From NCBI RefSeq assembly GCF_009295515.1, contig NZ_RQVV01000054.1, forward strand, positions 62,001-126,000: a DNA stretch of 64,000 bases. The letters run 5' to 3'. Positions within the stretch are counted from its first letter, which is position 1. Each line of letters opens with the position of its first letter. Made by a program: the position numbers and the translations under genes. Below, piece by piece: positions 62,823 to 64,000 of the stretch. Source of the DNA: Erwinia endophytica (GTDB lineage Bacteria > Pseudomonadota > Gammaproteobacteria > Enterobacterales > Enterobacteriaceae). The notes below the pieces were generated by a model. The model was not told where the DNA came from and did no database searches. It saw only the letters and a program-made list of their open reading frames with translations.

Positions 62823-64000
62823 CTATCTTTGCGAATATTTTTTCATGTCGCCATTGAGCGGTTGCGACAAAGCGAAAAAATCGCCCTGACCACCCTGAAT
62901 ACCGAGTCCGGCAAGGGTTTGCCATTCGTTAAACGTTTTGACTTCCGCAGCAAAAACCCGTGTTGGCGTACGTTTGCAACTTTCAAGCAAGCTCTGCACA
63001 AACAGTTGGTTCTCAGTACGCCGGTCAATATTACGGACCAACCCCGGATGCAACTTGATCAGTTCCACGTCACACTGTGTGATGTAGCCAGTGCTGACTA
63101 CGGTTAACCCCGCCTGATTTATCGCAATCCGACAGCCAAAACCTTTTAACAAACGAAACGCTGACGTCAAACGATTGATGTGTTGACATACATCCGCTTC
63201 CGCAAGTTCAAATAAAATTCGTTTTCTTTGCGATTTAGTGCATTGCAACAGCATATCGCGCAACCAGGACAGAAATGATCGCTGCAACAAGGTCTCGACC
63301 ATCAGCGGGATAGCCAGCGTCTCCTCTGACCAGGTGGACAATAGCGCCAAAATCTGAGTCACCAGTTGGCGATCATAACCCTCCGACATCCCCAGTTGCT
63401 GCACCAAAGGCAAATATTCTGCTGACAGCAGCTCTTTGTCGCCATCAAAAATCCTTGGCATCATCTCGCGATGGTGCACGAGACCTTCACGGGTAACCGC
63501 GGGTTTCTGATACAGTCTGAGTCTCCCCTGACGCAACGTATTTTCCAATAACGTGCGCCATTTGACGCTACCACGACTGAGCTCCTGCTGGGGGATCTCA
63601 GTAACCGACCAGTTATTGCCCCCCAGCAGTGCTGCATGGCGCGTAGCCAATTCGACATTTTCCATAACCTGTTGGGTACTCTGACCACTTTGCCAGGCGC
63701 TAATGCCGATATGGATCATATTTTCACGATCCAACATACGCATTGGCGGCAACGCATCAACGGCGTTGATCAGTTGAGAGGCAATACTGTCGGCATCTTT
63801 CAGGCTACGGTGAGGAAGCAGGACGGCAAAATCACTGTGGAAATAGCGAGCCAGCAGTGCGCCGGGATAGCGCATCACAAAGGTGGAAAGCAAGTTAACC
63901 AGGTCAAACAAATAATCATGCGTCTGACTGTAGCTCCAGTCATCCGACAGAATGTCAAAATCCGGCAGACGGATCATCATCACCATACCGTGCACACCGG
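62823..64000 (-). CDS. csrD: CsrD, regulator of CsrB/CsrC decay (3' part, cut by window end)
   Basis: At least 392 C-terminal codons of a protein that in E. coli has 646 residues; the N-terminal membrane/HAMP-like part lies beyond the window. A degenerate GGDEF domain (RYFHSDFAVLLPHR instead of GGDEF) is followed by a degenerate EAL domain (HREMM where EAL is expected; LAEADVCQHINRL; AINQAGLTVVSTGYI). CsrD targets sRNAs CsrB/C for RNase E decay without c-di-GMP activity, in line with these lost catalytic residues. The tail DMKKYSQR fits the family. Upstream of mreB in the same direction, as in E. coli. Confidence 0.95.
   Translation of the reverse strand, partial: GVHGMVMMIRLPDFDILSDDWSYSQTHDYLFDLVNLLSTFVMRYPGALLARYFHSDFAVLLPHRSLKDADSIASQLINAVDALPPMRMLDRENMIHIGISAWQSGQSTQQVMENVELATRHAALLGGNNWSVTEIPQQELSRGSVKWRTLLENTLRQGRLRLYQKPAVTREGLVHHREMMPRIFDGDKELLSAEYLPLVQQLGMSEGYDRQLVTQILALLSTWSEETLAIPLMVETLLQRSFLSWLRDMLLQCTKSQRKRILFELAEADVCQHINRLTSAFRLLKGFGCRIAINQAGLTVVSTGYITQCDVELIKLHPGLVRNIDRRTENQLFVQSLLESCKRTPTRVFAAEVKTFNEWQTLAGLGIQGGQGDFFALSQPLNGDMKKYSQR

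Overview
This 64 kb window is a chromosomal, housekeeping-rich stretch from a gammaproteobacterium of the order Enterobacterales. Gene order follows, with few interruptions, the part of the Escherichia coli chromosome that runs from yhbY/greA through murA, mla, lpt, rpoN, arcB, gltBD, sspAB, rpsI-rplM, degQS, mdh, argR, aaeXAB and tldD to mreBCD/csrD. Nearly every protein looks like a full-length E. coli family member, but divergence is that of another genus. Several genes that E. coli has here are absent (yhbE, yrbL, elbB, yhcC), and a BasR/BasS pair lies beside dacB. This suggests Yersiniaceae, Pectobacteriaceae or Erwiniaceae rather than Escherichia/Salmonella; I cannot name the genus. I saw no tRNA, rRNA, insertion sequence, prophage or CRISPR array.

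Layout. 1-4.3 kb: yhbY, greA with a terminator-containing leader, dacB, and basRS. 4.3-7.9 kb: a small iron island, fepA and fepB for ferric-enterobactin uptake, each with a Fur-like site. 8.1-13.5 kb: obgE, rpmA-rplU, ispB, an Nlp/SfsB regulator, murA, ibaG. 13.6-16.7 kb: mlaFEDCB phospholipid transport. 16.9-25.0 kb: yrbG-kdsD-kdsC-lptC-lptA-lptB, then rpoN-hpf-ptsN-rapZ-npr. 25.1-30.0 kb: mtgA, a gene-poor scar that still holds the ArcZ small RNA, arcB, and a second gene-poor scar in front of gltB with a possible upstream ORF and an NtrC-like dyad. 30.0-35.9 kb: gltBD. 36.0-39.7 kb: sspAB and rplM-rpsI, separated by an AT-rich aspartyl/asparaginyl beta-hydroxylase gene. 39.8-47.9 kb: zapE, zapG, degQ, degS, mdh, argR, three tandem yhcN-type DUF1471 genes and yhcO with a candidate leader peptide. 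48.1-52.4 kb: aaeXAB efflux and aaeR. 52.4-64 kb: tldD, yhdP, rng, yhdE, mreDCB and the 3' part of csrD, which runs off the window.

Much of the window is cell-envelope biology: peptidoglycan synthesis and trimming (murA, mtgA, dacB), LPS assembly (kdsD, kdsC, lptABC), lipid asymmetry (mlaBCDEF, yhdP), lipid-A modification sensing (basRS), periplasmic quality control (degQ, degS) and cell shape (mreBCD). Nitrogen regulation is a second theme: rpoN, ptsN and npr sit together and gltBD is nearby. I found no clear new multi-gene system. The items most worth checking are small: leader ORFs before gltB and yhcO, the NtrC-like dyad before gltB, the retained ArcZ in a deletion scar, the fepBA island, the tandem DUF1471 genes and the hydroxylase insertion.
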